Shown here: one piece after another, positions 46,284 through 55,750 of the stretch | Layout: each line of letters starts with the position of its first letter | Numbering within the stretch: position 1 is the first letter of the stretch | Source: DAHUYF01 sp963789275 | GTDB lineage: Bacteria; Pseudomonadota; Alphaproteobacteria; ATCC43930; CGMCC-115725 | Reading direction: 5' to 3' | DNA length: 64,000 nucleotides | NCBI GenBank assembly: GCA_963789275.1 | Contig: CAWBKF010000016.1 | Span: forward strand, 39,552 to 103,551 | Translations under genes and position numbers: made by a program | Notes under the pieces: generated by a model | Told to the model about the DNA's origin: nothing | Database searches by the model: none | What the model saw: the letters and a program-made list of their open reading frames with translations, nothing else

Positions 46284-46353
46284 GTCCCCGCGCAAGCGGG
46301 GACCCAGGGGCGAGCGACGTGTGTTGGCCTCTGGATGCCCGCTTTCGCGGGCA
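46284..46353. repeat. Two-hairpin intergenic repeat (REP-like)
   Basis: GTCCCCGC/GCGGGGAC (46284-46291, 46296-46303) and TGCCCGC/GCGGGCA (46336-46342, 46347-46353) are two stem-loops about 30 bases apart. In the minus strand the element reads through as KAGIQ...WVPACAGT-like peptide, the tell-tale of a dispersed repeat common in alphaproteobacterial genomes. It sits inside the liv operon between livF and the ligase gene. Confidence 0.65.
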
Positions 46354-46502
46354 AGGCGGTTTGGTTTCGCGGCGGTTTCGATGTTTGCCTAAACCACATG
46401 CGATCGCCCTGGGCGTTGAGGGAGGAGCGAGGAAGCTGATGCAGATCGCGCTGAAGCCGCCGCCCATGACGCGAGACCGCCGCCGTCCCGGCGGCCGCGA
46501 CC

Positions 46503-48311
46503 GTGCATGGGCAGACCACGTTGCCGCGGCTCTTCCGCCATGTCGTGAAAGAGCGCGGCGACAAGGTCGCCATGCGCGAGAAGCATCTCGGCATCTGGCG
46601 GGCGATCAGCTGGCGGGACTATGGCGACCGCGCGAAGCATGTCGGGCTGGGACTGGTCGCGCTCGGCCTCAAGCCGCGCGACGTCGTCTCGATCATCGCC
46701 GACAACTGCCCGGAGTGGCTTTACACGGATATGGCCGTGCTCGCGGTGGGCGGCGTCACCAACGGCATCTACACGACGGATTCGCCCAAGCAAGTCGCCT
46801 ATGTCGTCAACGACAGCGACAGCCGCTTCCTGTTCGTCGAGAACGAGGAGCAGCTCGACAAGATCCTCGCCGTGCGCGCGCAATGCCCGGGGCTGCTGCG
46901 CATCATCGTCCTCGACATGGAGGGGCTGCACAACTTTCACGACGCGCAGGTGATGCCGTTTGCCGCGCTTCTGGAGCTCGGCGGCGCCTATGATCGCGCC
47001 CATCCCGGCGCCTGGGACGACATGGTCGAGATCGCCGGCCCCGACGATCTCGCCATCCTGGTCTATACATCGGGCACCACCGGCCCGCCCAAGGGGGCGA
47101 TGCTGAGCCACCGCAACATCTTGTTCCAGCTGGCCTATTCGGACTTCATCACGCGCCTCCATGAGGGCGACAACCAGCTCTCCTTCCTGCCGCTTTGCCA
47201 CATCGCCGAGCGCACCTTCTCGGTCTTCGCTCCGCTCGAAAGCGGCGCCACCGTCAATTTCGCCGAGAGCCTCGAGACGGTGCCGGAGAACATCCGCGAG
47301 GTCGGGCCGGCGCTGTTCTTCGCCGTGCCGCGCATCTGGGAGCGGTTCTATTCCGGCATCGCGCTGCGCATGAAGGACGCGACGGCGCTCGGCCAATTCG
47401 CCTATCGCTGGGCGATCGGCACCGGCATGCGCATGGCCGATTGCCGTATCGAGGGTAGCCGGCCGGGACTGGGCCTGCGGCTCCTCTATCGCCTCGCCGA
47501 TTTTCTGGTGCTGGACAATATCCGCCGCTCGCTCGGCCTCCATCGCGTGCGCGGCGCCGGTACGGGCGCCGCGCCGATCGCTCCCGAGCTCATCAAATGG
47601 TATCTGGCGCTCGGCATCGACATGCGCGAAGTCTACGGCCAGACGGAGAATTGCGGACTTGCCACCGGCATGCCGGCGGAGCGCATCAAGCTCGGGACCG
47701 TGGGTTTGCCGCGCCCGGGCACGGAAGTGATGATCGCGCCCGATGGCGAGATCCTGCTGAGGGGCCCGCACGTCTTCATCGGCTACTACAAGAACCCCGA
47801 GCGCACGGCGGAGACAGTGATCGACGGCTGGCTCCATACCGGCGATGTCGGCGCCATGGACAATGAGGGCTTCGTCAAGATCACCGACCGCAAGAAGGAC
47901 ATCATCATCACCGCCGGCGGCAAGAACATCACGCCGTCCGAGATCGAGAACCAGCTCAAATTCTCGCCCTATATCGCCGATGCGGTGGTGATCGGCGACC
48001 GGCGCAAATATCTCACCTGCCTGATCATGCTCGATCACGAAACGGTGGCGCAATATGCCCAGGACCACAACGTGCCCTTCACCAACTTCGCCTCGCTCTG
48101 CCGGGCCGAGCCGATCCAGGCGCTGATCGCGTGCGAGGTCGAGGCGGTGAACGCGCAATTCGCGCGCGTCGAGACCGTCAAGAAATTCCGCCTCATCGAG
48201 CAGATTCTCACGGCCGAGGATGAGGAGCTGACGCCGACGATGAAGTTGAAGCGCGGCCTGGTCGGGCGGAAGTACAAGGAGCTGATCGACGGCATGTATT
48301 CGGACGCTTGA
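46503..48311 (+). CDS. AMP-binding long-chain acyl-CoA ligase of the liv operon
   Basis: A protein of at least 602 residues of the ANL adenylating family: P-loop VYTSGTTGPPKGAMLSHRNI, the aromatic gate VYGQTENCGLA, the hinge ITDRKKDIIITAGGKNITPS with the catalytic-domain Lys further on (TPTMKLKRGLVGRKY). It makes an acyl-CoA from an acid, ATP and CoA. The frame given begins at a GTG. A better start, ATG at 46439 behind GGAGGAGCGAGGAAG, is one base out of frame; removing one C near 46478 joins MQIALKPPPMTRD to AAVPAAATVHGQTTLP. Position between livF and the binding protein indicates that the imported substrate is an acid activated at once. Confidence 0.92.
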   Translation: MHGQTTLPRLFRHVVKERGDKVAMREKHLGIWRAISWRDYGDRAKHVGLGLVALGLKPRDVVSIIADNCPEWLYTDMAVLAVGGVTNGIYTTDSPKQVAYVVNDSDSRFLFVENEEQLDKILAVRAQCPGLLRIIVLDMEGLHNFHDAQVMPFAALLELGGAYDRAHPGAWDDMVEIAGPDDLAILVYTSGTTGPPKGAMLSHRNILFQLAYSDFITRLHEGDNQLSFLPLCHIAERTFSVFAPLESGATVNFAESLETVPENIREVGPALFFAVPRIWERFYSGIALRMKDATALGQFAYRWAIGTGMRMADCRIEGSRPGLGLRLLYRLADFLVLDNIRRSLGLHRVRGAGTGAAPIAPELIKWYLALGIDMREVYGQTENCGLATGMPAERIKLGTVGLPRPGTEVMIAPDGEILLRGPHVFIGYYKNPERTAETVIDGWLHTGDVGAMDNEGFVKITDRKKDIIITAGGKNITPSEIENQLKFSPYIADAVVIGDRRKYLTCLIMLDHETVAQYAQDHNVPFTNFASLCRAEPIQALIACEVEAVNAQFARVETVKKFRLIEQILTAEDEELTPTMKLKRGLVGRKYKELIDGMYSDA

Positions 48312-48356
48312 AGCACAAGAGACTGTTCACGACGACAACGGACGGGGAGAGGAAAC

Positions 48357-49529
48357 ATGAGACGATGGCTTGGAGTGGGTGCGCTGCTCGGCATGGCGCT
48401 GCTGGCCGGCGGTGCGACGGCGCAGGAGGTGCGCGGGGTCACCAAGGACGAGATCATCCTCGGCATGCATACGGACCTGTCGGGGCCGGCCGCCACCTAC
48501 GGCGTCTCGTCCTCCAACGCGGTCAAGATGCGCTTCGACGAGGTCAACGCCGCCGGCGGCATCTACGGCCGCAAGATCAAGTTCATCGTCGAGGATACGC
48601 AGTACCAGGTGCCGCGCGCGGTGCAGGCCGGGACCAAGCTGATCAATCGCGACCACATCTTCGCCATGGTGGCGCCCCTCGGCACGCCGATGAACAACGC
48701 GCTCTTCAAGGAGCAGTTCGACGCCGGCGTGCCGAACCTCTTCCCGCTCTCCGCGGCGCGCTCGATGTACCTGCCGTTCAACCGGCTGAAGTTCTACGGT
48801 GCCGCCTCCTACGTGGACGAGATCCGCGCCGGCATCAAGTATTTCGTCGAGAAGCGCGGCAAGAAGAAGGTCTGCGCCATGTACCAGGACACCGATTTCG
48901 GCAAGGAAGTGCTGGACGGCGCGCAGCTGCAGCTCGACGAGATGAAGATGCCGCTGGTCGAGACGGCGACGCACAAGCCAACCGACCAGGACTTCACGGC
49001 GCAGATCACCAAGCTCAAGGCGGCGGGGTGCGATCTCGTCGCCATGGGGACGATCGTTCGCGATTCCATCGTACCCTACGCGACGGCGCGCAAGATGGGC
49101 TGGAATGACGTCGACTTCCTCGCCTCGGCCGCAGGTTACGACCTCTTTGTCGCCGCGGCGCAAGGCGGCGTCACCGAGGGCTTCTATGCCATGGGCCTCA
49201 CCGACATGCCCTATCGCGATGCGCTGAGCCCGGTGGCGCAAGCCTGGTTCGACAAGTACAAGGAGCGCTTCAAGGCCGATCCCAACATCGGCGCGGTCTA
49301 CGGCCAGGTCGCCGCCGATCTCACCGTGCTGGGGCTCGATCACGCCGGGCCGAACCTGACCCTCGACAGCTTCATCAAGGGCATGGAATCGATCCAGCAC
49401 TACCGCGACATCTTCAACGGGCCGGAGCAGAACTACGGACCCGACAAGCACCAGGGCGCCAGCTCCTCCTTCCTCGCCGAGGTGAAGGGCGGGCGCTGGG
49501 TGCGCGTCACCGACCCGCTGATCTACTGA
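48357..49529 (+). CDS. Branched-chain-type ABC transporter substrate-binding protein (liv operon)
   Basis: A 390-residue periplasmic binding protein, signal peptide to about residue 22 (GGATA/QEVRG). The mature protein starts VTKDEIILGMHTDLSGPAAT; KIKFIVEDTQYQVPRAVQAG and CAMYQDTDFGKEVLDGAQLQ follow. This subgroup normally accompanies livHMGF plus an acyl-CoA ligase and probably carries aromatic or other organic acids rather than leucine. The start follows GGGGAGAGGAAAC. Last gene of the operon; a strong hairpin follows about 50 bases after the stop. Confidence 0.92.
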   Translation: MRRWLGVGALLGMALLAGGATAQEVRGVTKDEIILGMHTDLSGPAATYGVSSSNAVKMRFDEVNAAGGIYGRKIKFIVEDTQYQVPRAVQAGTKLINRDHIFAMVAPLGTPMNNALFKEQFDAGVPNLFPLSAARSMYLPFNRLKFYGAASYVDEIRAGIKYFVEKRGKKKVCAMYQDTDFGKEVLDGAQLQLDEMKMPLVETATHKPTDQDFTAQITKLKAAGCDLVAMGTIVRDSIVPYATARKMGWNDVDFLASAAGYDLFVAAAQGGVTEGFYAMGLTDMPYRDALSPVAQAWFDKYKERFKADPNIGAVYGQVAADLTVLGLDHAGPNLTLDSFIKGMESIQHYRDIFNGPEQNYGPDKHQGASSSFLAEVKGGRWVRVTDPLIY

Positions 49530-49580
49530 GCCCGGCCTCCTAGCATCGCCGAGCCTGTCCTCCGGGCATCGTCGATCTTT

Positions 49581-49609
49581 CCCTCTGCGCCCCCTGGGGG
49601 CGCAGAGGG
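49581..49609. terminator. Perfect 14-bp hairpin after the liv operon
   Basis: CCCTCTGCGCCCCC (49581-49594) and GGGGGCGCAGAGGG (49596-49609) are exact inverted arms around one base. There is no T tract, but it lies between two convergent units and would stop both or protect the 3-prime end. Confidence 0.65.
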
Positions 49610-49743
49610 TAGGGTGAGGTGAGGGAGGCCGCGACGCTCCTGTCTAGCGTAGGGAAGCCTACGTCACGCCGCCGGCTGGGCCGCCCTCTAGGGCTTCTTG
49701 GGCGGAAAGTCGAAGCTCGGCTCCGTCCGCCCTGCCGATCGGA

Positions 49744-50274
49744 CTAGGACGCGCCGAGCGACTTGTAATAGATGATCGCGCCGCAAAGGCCGCCCAACGG
49801 CTTCAGGGCGTAATCCGGGATCACACCCGCCTTGATGTATCCGAGCTTCTCGTAGAACGGTCCTGCGCCGTCCTCGATCGCCGTGTCCAGAGTGAGCAAT
49901 GTGCGGCCGCGGTCACGAGCGATACGCTCCGCCGCGAGCATCAGCGCGCGGCCGATCCCTTGACCGCGGCGGTGCACCCGGGTCATCAGCTTGGCGATCT
50001 CGCCGCGGTGCGGCTGGTTCTGAGGCGTGTCGAGGTGCAAGGTGACCGTGCCGGCGAGGTCGCCCTGCGCCATCGCTCCCAGCACCACGCGCTCGCCGGC
50101 TTCGGCGGCGGCAAGCGATTTCGTCCAGAAGGCCGCAGCGGCTTCCGGCGCCAGCGGATGCATGAAGCTGACCGAGGCGCCATTGGCAACGGCCTCAACC
50201 AGGGTTTGCGCCAACTGCGAAATGATGCCCGGCGCCCGCCGCAGGGCGACAATCTCATAATCAGCGGCGTCCAT
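49744..50274 (-). CDS. GNAT-family N-acetyltransferase
   Basis: A 176-residue acetyltransferase. Acetyl-CoA binding motif A is RVHRRGQGIGRALMLAAERI, preceded by strand 4 (GEIAKLM) and followed by LLTLDTAIEDGAGPFYEKLG, the usual motif B. The N-terminal MDAADYEIVALRRAPGIISQ is typical. The start at 50274 is six bases after the SDR stop. Substrate unknown; homologs are often linked to antibiotic or amine acetylation, but the sequence does not show which. Confidence 0.88.
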   Translation of the reverse strand: MDAADYEIVALRRAPGIISQLAQTLVEAVANGASVSFMHPLAPEAAAAFWTKSLAAAEAGERVVLGAMAQGDLAGTVTLHLDTPQNQPHRGEIAKLMTRVHRRGQGIGRALMLAAERIARDRGRTLLTLDTAIEDGAGPFYEKLGYIKAGVIPDYALKPLGGLCGAIIYYKSLGAS

Positions 50275-50279
50275 ATCGC

Positions 50280-51125
50280 CTAAATCCCCCCGGGATCCAG
50301 CGGATGGAGCTCGAATCCCGCGCGGCGCGCGATGCGGCGAGCGGCTTCGGCGGGGGGCAGGGTCTTGTCCCAGCTCAAGGCGTCGAAGCGATAGCCGTTG
50401 ATGCGGTCGGTCGCGGATGAGACCAGCCAGAGCAACGGCGGCACCATCTCGGCGGGCTCGACGAAGCGCGGCAGCTTGCCGGCGCGGCTCGCGGCACTCG
50501 CCTCGACCGCCATGCCCGGCGTGTGCGCGCCGGCGCCGGGGTTGAGGATGTTGACGGTGACGCCGGTGCCGGCGAGCTCCTGCGCCCAGATCTCCGTCGC
50601 CATCTCGAGCGCCGCCTTCGACGCGCCATAGGGGCCGGAGGTCGGCCGGTTCATGGTGTCGAGCTTGGTGGTGACGTTGATGATGCGGCCCCAGCCTTCC
50701 TTCACCATCAAGGGCGCCGCGCGCCGCGCCATCTGGTCGGCGGCGACATAGTTGGTATCCATGACGTTCTGCACGATATCGTCGCCGAGCTCCCAGAATT
50801 TCGGCTTCTCGGCGCAGCGGTAGAGATCCGGCCAGATATAGGTGAAGGTGAGGCCGGCGCTGTTCAGCAGGATATGGAGGCGACCGAACTTCTCGAGCGC
50901 CGCCGCGACGACGCGGTCGCATTCCGCCGGCCGGCGCAGGTCCGCCACCAGCGGCAGCAGGCGGTCGCCGAGATCGGTGCCGGCGATTTCGGCGCCGAGG
51001 CCCGCGGCGTCGGCCGCGATATGGCCCACCGCCAGCACGCTGTCGCCGCTCCCCGCCAAAGCCAGCGCCATGGCCCGGCCGAGGCCGCTCAAGCCGCCGG
51101 TGACAATCGCCACATGTCCGCCCAT
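50280..51125 (-). CDS. SDR-family oxidoreductase with altered catalytic Ser
   Basis: A 281-residue classical SDR. GGLSGLGRA is the cofactor loop, LLNSAGLTF follows strand 4, and YGASK gives the catalytic Tyr and Lys. The usual Ser of strand 5 reads Thr (IINVTTKLDT), which may still work. A longer loop after the NAG-like motif (IWPDLYRCAEKPKFWELG) suggests a larger substrate. It lies 16 bases downstream of the binding protein and six bases upstream of the acetyltransferase on the same strand, in a possible four-gene transcript with the carboxylase subunit. Confidence 0.87.
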   Translation of the reverse strand: MGGHVAIVTGGLSGLGRAMALALAGSGDSVLAVGHIAADAAGLGAEIAGTDLGDRLLPLVADLRRPAECDRVVAAALEKFGRLHILLNSAGLTFTYIWPDLYRCAEKPKFWELGDDIVQNVMDTNYVAADQMARRAAPLMVKEGWGRIINVTTKLDTMNRPTSGPYGASKAALEMATEIWAQELAGTGVTVNILNPGAGAHTPGMAVEASAASRAGKLPRFVEPAEMVPPLLWLVSSATDRINGYRFDALSWDKTLPPAEAARRIARRAGFELHPLDPGGI

Positions 51126-51141
51126 CGCTTCACCCCGGGGA

Positions 51142-52395
51142 TCAATGATTGATTTCGGAATAGGGATAGCGCAGCTCGCCCGAGCGCAGCTCCGGCGGAT
51201 AGAGAATGACCTGATGGCCGGGCTCGGTGAATTGCGCCATGCCGTGGCCGGAAATGTTCTGGTACTGGATGGTCAGGATGCGCGGGTTCGCCCATTCGCC
51301 GTCGGGCCCGAATTTGACGTCGCCGACGATGGTGCCGAAAGTCGATGTGTGCAGCTCGTCGGCGAGCTTGTCCTGGTCGAGGCTGCCCACCACCGTCACT
51401 GCCTGCTGCAGGATCTGCATCGTGGCATAGGTGAAGGGCGGCACGTAATAGCCCAAGGGATCGACCCCGGCGGCCCCGGCGCGCCCCTGGTATTTGGTGA
51501 TGAACTCGTCGATCCCGGGAAAGCGCATGGTCGGCTCGTGCACGAAGAGCTCGTAGCAGACGATGCCGTTGAGCTGATCGCCGAGCTGCATCTTGATGGC
51601 GCCGGATTGGAGCCCCACCATCGGCCCGCCGAACATCCGCGCCTTCAACCCGAACTCGCCGGCGGCGCGCAGGAAGTTCGAGGTGTCGGCGGGATAGGAT
51701 CCGAGCATGATCACATCCGGGTTGGAGGCGGCGATGGCACGGATGATCGGGGTGAAATCGACGGTATTGGGCGGGTATGTCCGGTCATAGACGGTCTCGA
51801 GGCCGAGCCGCTTGATGTGGCGCCGCGCGCCGTCGAGCGCGCCCTTGGCGAATTCCGCATCGGCGCCGACGATAGCCACGGTCCTGGGCTTGGGGTCCAT
51901 CGACATCGCCGCCTCGAAGAAGCCGCGGGTCAGCGAATCCTTGCCATCGGGGCCGTAGGGCATGGTCTGGAAGTAGCGCTTGTAGTGGAAGGTCTCGTTC
52001 ACCGCCAGCGCCAGCATCACCATGAACACCTTGTTGTGCTCGATGACCGTCGGCAAGGCGGGCGAGCTGATGTTGGTGCCGCTGGCCAGCAGCAGGTCGA
52101 CGTGATCGACATCGAGCAGCTTGGCATAGATACCCGGCACCAGAGCGGGATTGCTTTGATCATCGTAATAGACGAGCTCGACCTTGCGGCCGAGCAGCCC
52201 GCCCTTGCTGTTGACGTCCTCCACCCAGATCTGCTCGGTAAGCAGCGCCTGCTTGCCATAGCCGGCGAGGCCGCCGGTGAGCTCGGCGGAGAAGCCGATC
52301 TTGATGGGATCGTCGGCGGCGGCAGCCGCACCAAGCGGCGCCAGCACCAGCAGCGGCGCGAGAAAAAGCGCCCGCCTCGTCCAACGATGACGCAT
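51142..52395 (-). CDS. Branched-chain-type ABC transporter substrate-binding protein (paralog)
   Basis: A 417-residue periplasmic binding protein. Signal peptide about 1-27 (APLGAAAAA/DDPIKIG), then GFSAELTGGLAGYGKQALLT and GLLGRKVELVYYDDQSNPAL. It is a close paralog of the protein at 15399-16646 over the full length, including LIVYPPELRSGELRYPY-like C-termini. No permease or ATPase lies nearby. It is between an SDR gene and a carboxylase beta-subunit gene, so a carboxylic acid ligand is plausible. Confidence 0.9.
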   Translation of the reverse strand: MRHRWTRRALFLAPLLVLAPLGAAAAADDPIKIGFSAELTGGLAGYGKQALLTEQIWVEDVNSKGGLLGRKVELVYYDDQSNPALVPGIYAKLLDVDHVDLLLASGTNISSPALPTVIEHNKVFMVMLALAVNETFHYKRYFQTMPYGPDGKDSLTRGFFEAAMSMDPKPRTVAIVGADAEFAKGALDGARRHIKRLGLETVYDRTYPPNTVDFTPIIRAIAASNPDVIMLGSYPADTSNFLRAAGEFGLKARMFGGPMVGLQSGAIKMQLGDQLNGIVCYELFVHEPTMRFPGIDEFITKYQGRAGAAGVDPLGYYVPPFTYATMQILQQAVTVVGSLDQDKLADELHTSTFGTIVGDVKFGPDGEWANPRILTIQYQNISGHGMAQFTEPGHQVILYPPELRSGELRYPYSEINH

Positions 52396-52444
52396 GCCCG
52401 TCCTCCCTGTTATCGGCGTTTGCCGCCTCTCGCGGCATCGCCGG

Positions 52445-53992
52445 TTATGGCCGCATCGCGGTCGCTACCGGTCCCGCTTCGCGCAGCTTGGCGGCAAGAT
52501 TGGCGAATTCGCACAGCAGCGGGCGCGTGTCGCGGGGGTCGATGATCTCCTCGACGCCGAAGGCTTCCGCGACGCGGAAGGGCGAGCGCACCCGGTTCAA
52601 GCGCTCCTCGATTTCTAACCTAAGTTTCTCGGGATCATCGGAAGCCTCGAGCTCGGCGCGATAGGCGGCCTCGATGCCGCCCTCCACCGGCAGCGAGCCC
52701 CAATCGCCCGATGGCCAGGCGTAGCGGTAATGGAGGCGCGCGTGATTGGTGTGCGCGGCGCCGGCAACGCCAAAAGCCTTGCGCACCAGGATCGAGCACC
52801 ACGGCACCTTGGCCTGATAGATCGCGGCGAGCGCGCGCGCGCCGAAGCGAATGGTGCCGGCCTTCTCGGCCTCGAGGCCGATGACGAAGCCGGGGATGTC
52901 GACGAGATGCACCACCGGCAGATGGAAGGTGTTGGCGAGGTCGACGAAGCGCGTCACCTTCTGTGAGGCCTGCGCCGTCCAGCCGCCGCCATAGATGTAG
53001 GGGTCGCTCGCCAGCACCGCGACCGGCCAGCCATCGAGCCGCGCCAGGGCGGTGATCGCGGAGCCGCCGAACTTGCGGCCGATCTCGAAGAAGCTGTCGC
53101 GATCGACCACGGCGCGGGCGACGCGGCGCATGTCGTAGACCTTGCGCCGGTCGTGGGGCACCGCCTCGATCAGCCAGGGATCGCGGCGGCCCACCTCGTC
53201 GGTGATCTCCCCGCGCGCCGGCAGCTCGTAGACCGACGACGGCAGATAGGACAGGAACCGCCGCGCGCGCTGGAACGCCTCGTCCTCGCTCGCCACGACG
53301 TCATCGACGGCGCCGGCGCGCGCATGGATCTCGCTGCCGCCGAGTTCTTCCTTGGTTAGGGTCTGGCCGATGCGCGCCACCACCGGCGGCCCCGCGATGA
53401 ACATCTGCGAGATGCCCTCGACCATCAGCGAGTAATGCGCCGTCACCAGCCGCGCCGCGCCCAGCCCGGCGACCGAGCCCAGCCCCAGCGCCACCACCGG
53501 CACGGTGCCCATATTGGCCACCACGAGATCCCAGGCCGGGTTTGCCGGCACATAGGTGCGCCCCTCGGTCTCGATGGTGCGGACGGAGCCGCCGCCGCCG
53601 GTGCCGTCGACCAGGCGGATGAGCGGCAGGCGCAGCTCCAGCGCCATCTGCTCGCCGATGATCTGCTTGCCGCGGATCGCGGCGTCGGCGGCGCCGCCGC
53701 GAACAGTGAAATCGTCGCCGCCCACCACTACCGGCCGCCCCTCGATGAGGCCGCGGCCGACGACGAAATTCGCCGCCATGAAGCTTTCCAGCGTGCCGTC
53801 AGGACGGTATCTGGCTTTGCCGGCGGTGGCGCCGATCTCGTGGAAGCTGCCGGGGTCGAGCAGCCGGGCGATGCGCTCGCGCACCGTCAGCTTGCCGCCG
53901 TCATGCTGGCGCTTGACCTTGTCGGCGCCGCCCATCTCCTGCGCCAGCGCCTCGCGGCGGCGCAGCTCCTCGATGTCCTCTTCCCAGCCCAT
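52445..53992 (-). CDS. Acyl-CoA carboxylase carboxyltransferase (beta) subunit
   Basis: A 515-residue crotonase-fold carboxyltransferase of the propionyl/methylcrotonyl/acetyl-CoA carboxylase type. The N-half has KLTVRERIARLLDPGSFHEI and IRLVDGTGGGGSVRTIE; the C-half has YIYGGGWTAQASQKVTRFVD, LVDIPGFVIGLEAEKAGTI and GVAGAAHTNHARLHYRYAWP. The two oxyanion glycine pairs of the CoA and biotin sites are visible. It moves CO2 from biotin to an acyl-CoA. No biotin carboxylase or biotin carrier gene lies within the window, so the partner must be elsewhere. First gene of the minus-strand group that continues with the binding protein. Confidence 0.92.
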   Translation of the reverse strand: MGWEEDIEELRRREALAQEMGGADKVKRQHDGGKLTVRERIARLLDPGSFHEIGATAGKARYRPDGTLESFMAANFVVGRGLIEGRPVVVGGDDFTVRGGAADAAIRGKQIIGEQMALELRLPLIRLVDGTGGGGSVRTIETEGRTYVPANPAWDLVVANMGTVPVVALGLGSVAGLGAARLVTAHYSLMVEGISQMFIAGPPVVARIGQTLTKEELGGSEIHARAGAVDDVVASEDEAFQRARRFLSYLPSSVYELPARGEITDEVGRRDPWLIEAVPHDRRKVYDMRRVARAVVDRDSFFEIGRKFGGSAITALARLDGWPVAVLASDPYIYGGGWTAQASQKVTRFVDLANTFHLPVVHLVDIPGFVIGLEAEKAGTIRFGARALAAIYQAKVPWCSILVRKAFGVAGAAHTNHARLHYRYAWPSGDWGSLPVEGGIEAAYRAELEASDDPEKLRLEIEERLNRVRSPFRVAEAFGVEEIIDPRDTRPLLCEFANLAAKLREAGPVATAMRP

Positions 53993-54279
53993 CGCCCTCG
54001 TCTCCCCCGTCGGAAGATGCTAGCAGCCCGCCGCGGCCGCGGCCATCGCTCGCGCGCGCATCAACGCACCGGTTGGCGAGAGCGCCGCAGATGAGCGCAA
54101 TTGCCGGGATGACCGAGCGTTTCCAGCGGTTTATAACCAGGGCGTTTATAGCGCTTGCTCGCCTCAGGCGCCCTGCGTCATGCTGCGGTTCTAGCCAAGA
54201 TAGATGCACCCTTGCCGCATACCGGCGTCCTACCGACATCATTCGACATCGTATCCGACATCATGAAGTGACCGCACCC

Positions 54280-55627
54280 ATGAACACCGCCTTCTCCCTG
54301 CGCCGGCTCACCGCCCAGGCCGCCGCCGCGGCCGCCCTGCTGTCGCTGATCGGTTGCAGCGGCGCACCGTCGGGCGGCTCGAGCGATGCCGATCTCGCCC
54401 TCATCCATCAGGTCATGGCCAAGGTGAAGTCGGCCTATGTCGAGCCGGTGAGCGACGATCAGCTCACCAAGGACAGCCTCAAAGGCATGCTCACCGGGCT
54501 TGATCCGCATTCCGACTATATGGATCAGGCCGAGTATGACGAGATGCTCTCGGACGCCCATGGCGAGTTCAGCGGCATCGGCGCCGAGCTCACGCGCGAC
54601 GAGAGCCATCCCAAGATCCTGTCGCCGATCGACGACACGCCCTCGGCGCTGGCCGGCATCAAGCCCGGCGACGTGATCCTGCGCATCAATGGCGAGCCGA
54701 CCGAGACGATGAGCCTCAAGGACGCGGTCGACAAGCTGCGCGGTCCCGCGGGCACCAAGGTTCGCCTCACCATCCTGCGCACCGGGCAAAAGCCGTTCGA
54801 CGTCACCTTGACCCGCGCCGTGATCCGCGTCGCCTCGGTCAAATCGCATCTCGAGCCCGGCCAGATCGGCTATGTCCGGATCAGCACTTTCATGGAAAAG
54901 ACCCAGAGCGAGCTGATCGACGCGCTCGACCGGATGCGGCGCGCGGCGGGCGGCCGGCTCGACGGGGTGGTGCTCGACCTGCGCAACGACCCCGGCGGGC
55001 TGCTCGACAGCGCCGTGAACGTCGCCGGCGACTTCCTCGACGGCGGCACCATCGTCTCCATCCATGGGCGATCCGGCCGGCGAGGATGAAAGCTTCGACG
55101 CGCGTCCCAGCGGCGACCGGCTGCACGGCGTGCCGGTGGTGGTGCTGATCAACAGCGCTTCGGCCTCCGCCTCGGAGATCGTCGCCGGCGCGCTGCAGGA
55201 TCGCCACCGCGCCACCATCCTCGGCACGCGCAGCTTCGGCAAAGGCTCGGTGCAGACCATCATCCCGCTCGACGGCCACGGCGCGCTCCGCCTGACCACG
55301 GCGCGCTACTACACGCCGTCGGGCCGCTCGATCCAGGGCGAGGGGATCACGCCCGACCAAGTGATCCTGCCGCCCAAGGACGAGCAGGTGGTCGACGCCA
55401 CCGCCGTCCATGAGAACGACCTGCATGGCGCGCTGAGGAACACCGGTCCGGAAGGCGGCGCCCAGCAAAGCACCGCCCTCACCCCGGCTGGGCAGCAGCA
55501 GATCGCAACCGACGACGTCGCCATCGATCCCGCGGTCATCGGCACGGCGAAAGACTATCAGCTCGCCGTCGCAGTGAAGCGCCTCAAGGAGATGGTGGCC
55601 CGCAGCGCGCCGGCGGGGCGGAGTTAG
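54280..55627 (+). pseudogene. ctpA: CtpA-type carboxy-terminal processing protease (S41), frameshifted
   Basis: About 448 residues. Lipobox LIGC (Cys26) anchors the protein on the periplasmic side. A short N-domain (LKGMLTGLDPHSDYMDQAEY) precedes a PDZ domain (HGEFSGIGAELTRDESHPKI, PSALAGIKPGDVILRINGE) and the catalytic core. The frame breaks near 55067 (an extra G fits) and continues with the nucleophile Ser in LINSASASASEIVAGALQDR and the base Lys in LGTRSFGKGSVQTIIPL. It trims C-termini of periplasmic or membrane proteins. Ends in LKEMVARSAPAGRS. Flanked by a strong hairpin. Confidence 0.87.
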
Positions 55628-55702
55628 CTCCTCATAATCAGACAGGGCGAACTCGTCCAACGCTCGTCCGCCCCACCTCGCCCTCCCGCTACGCGGGTCC
55701 CT

Positions 55703-55730
55703 CCCTCTCCGCCCCGAGGGGCGGAGAGGG
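55703..55730. terminator. Perfect 13-bp hairpin between convergent genes
   Basis: CCCTCTCCGCCCC (55703-55715) and GGGGCGGAGAGGG (55718-55730) are exact inverted arms around GA, between the protease and enoyl-CoA hydratase stops. It lacks a T tract, is similar in design to the hairpin at 49581, and should act in both directions. Confidence 0.65.
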
Positions 55731-55750
55731 TTGGGGTGGGGCGACGAGAC

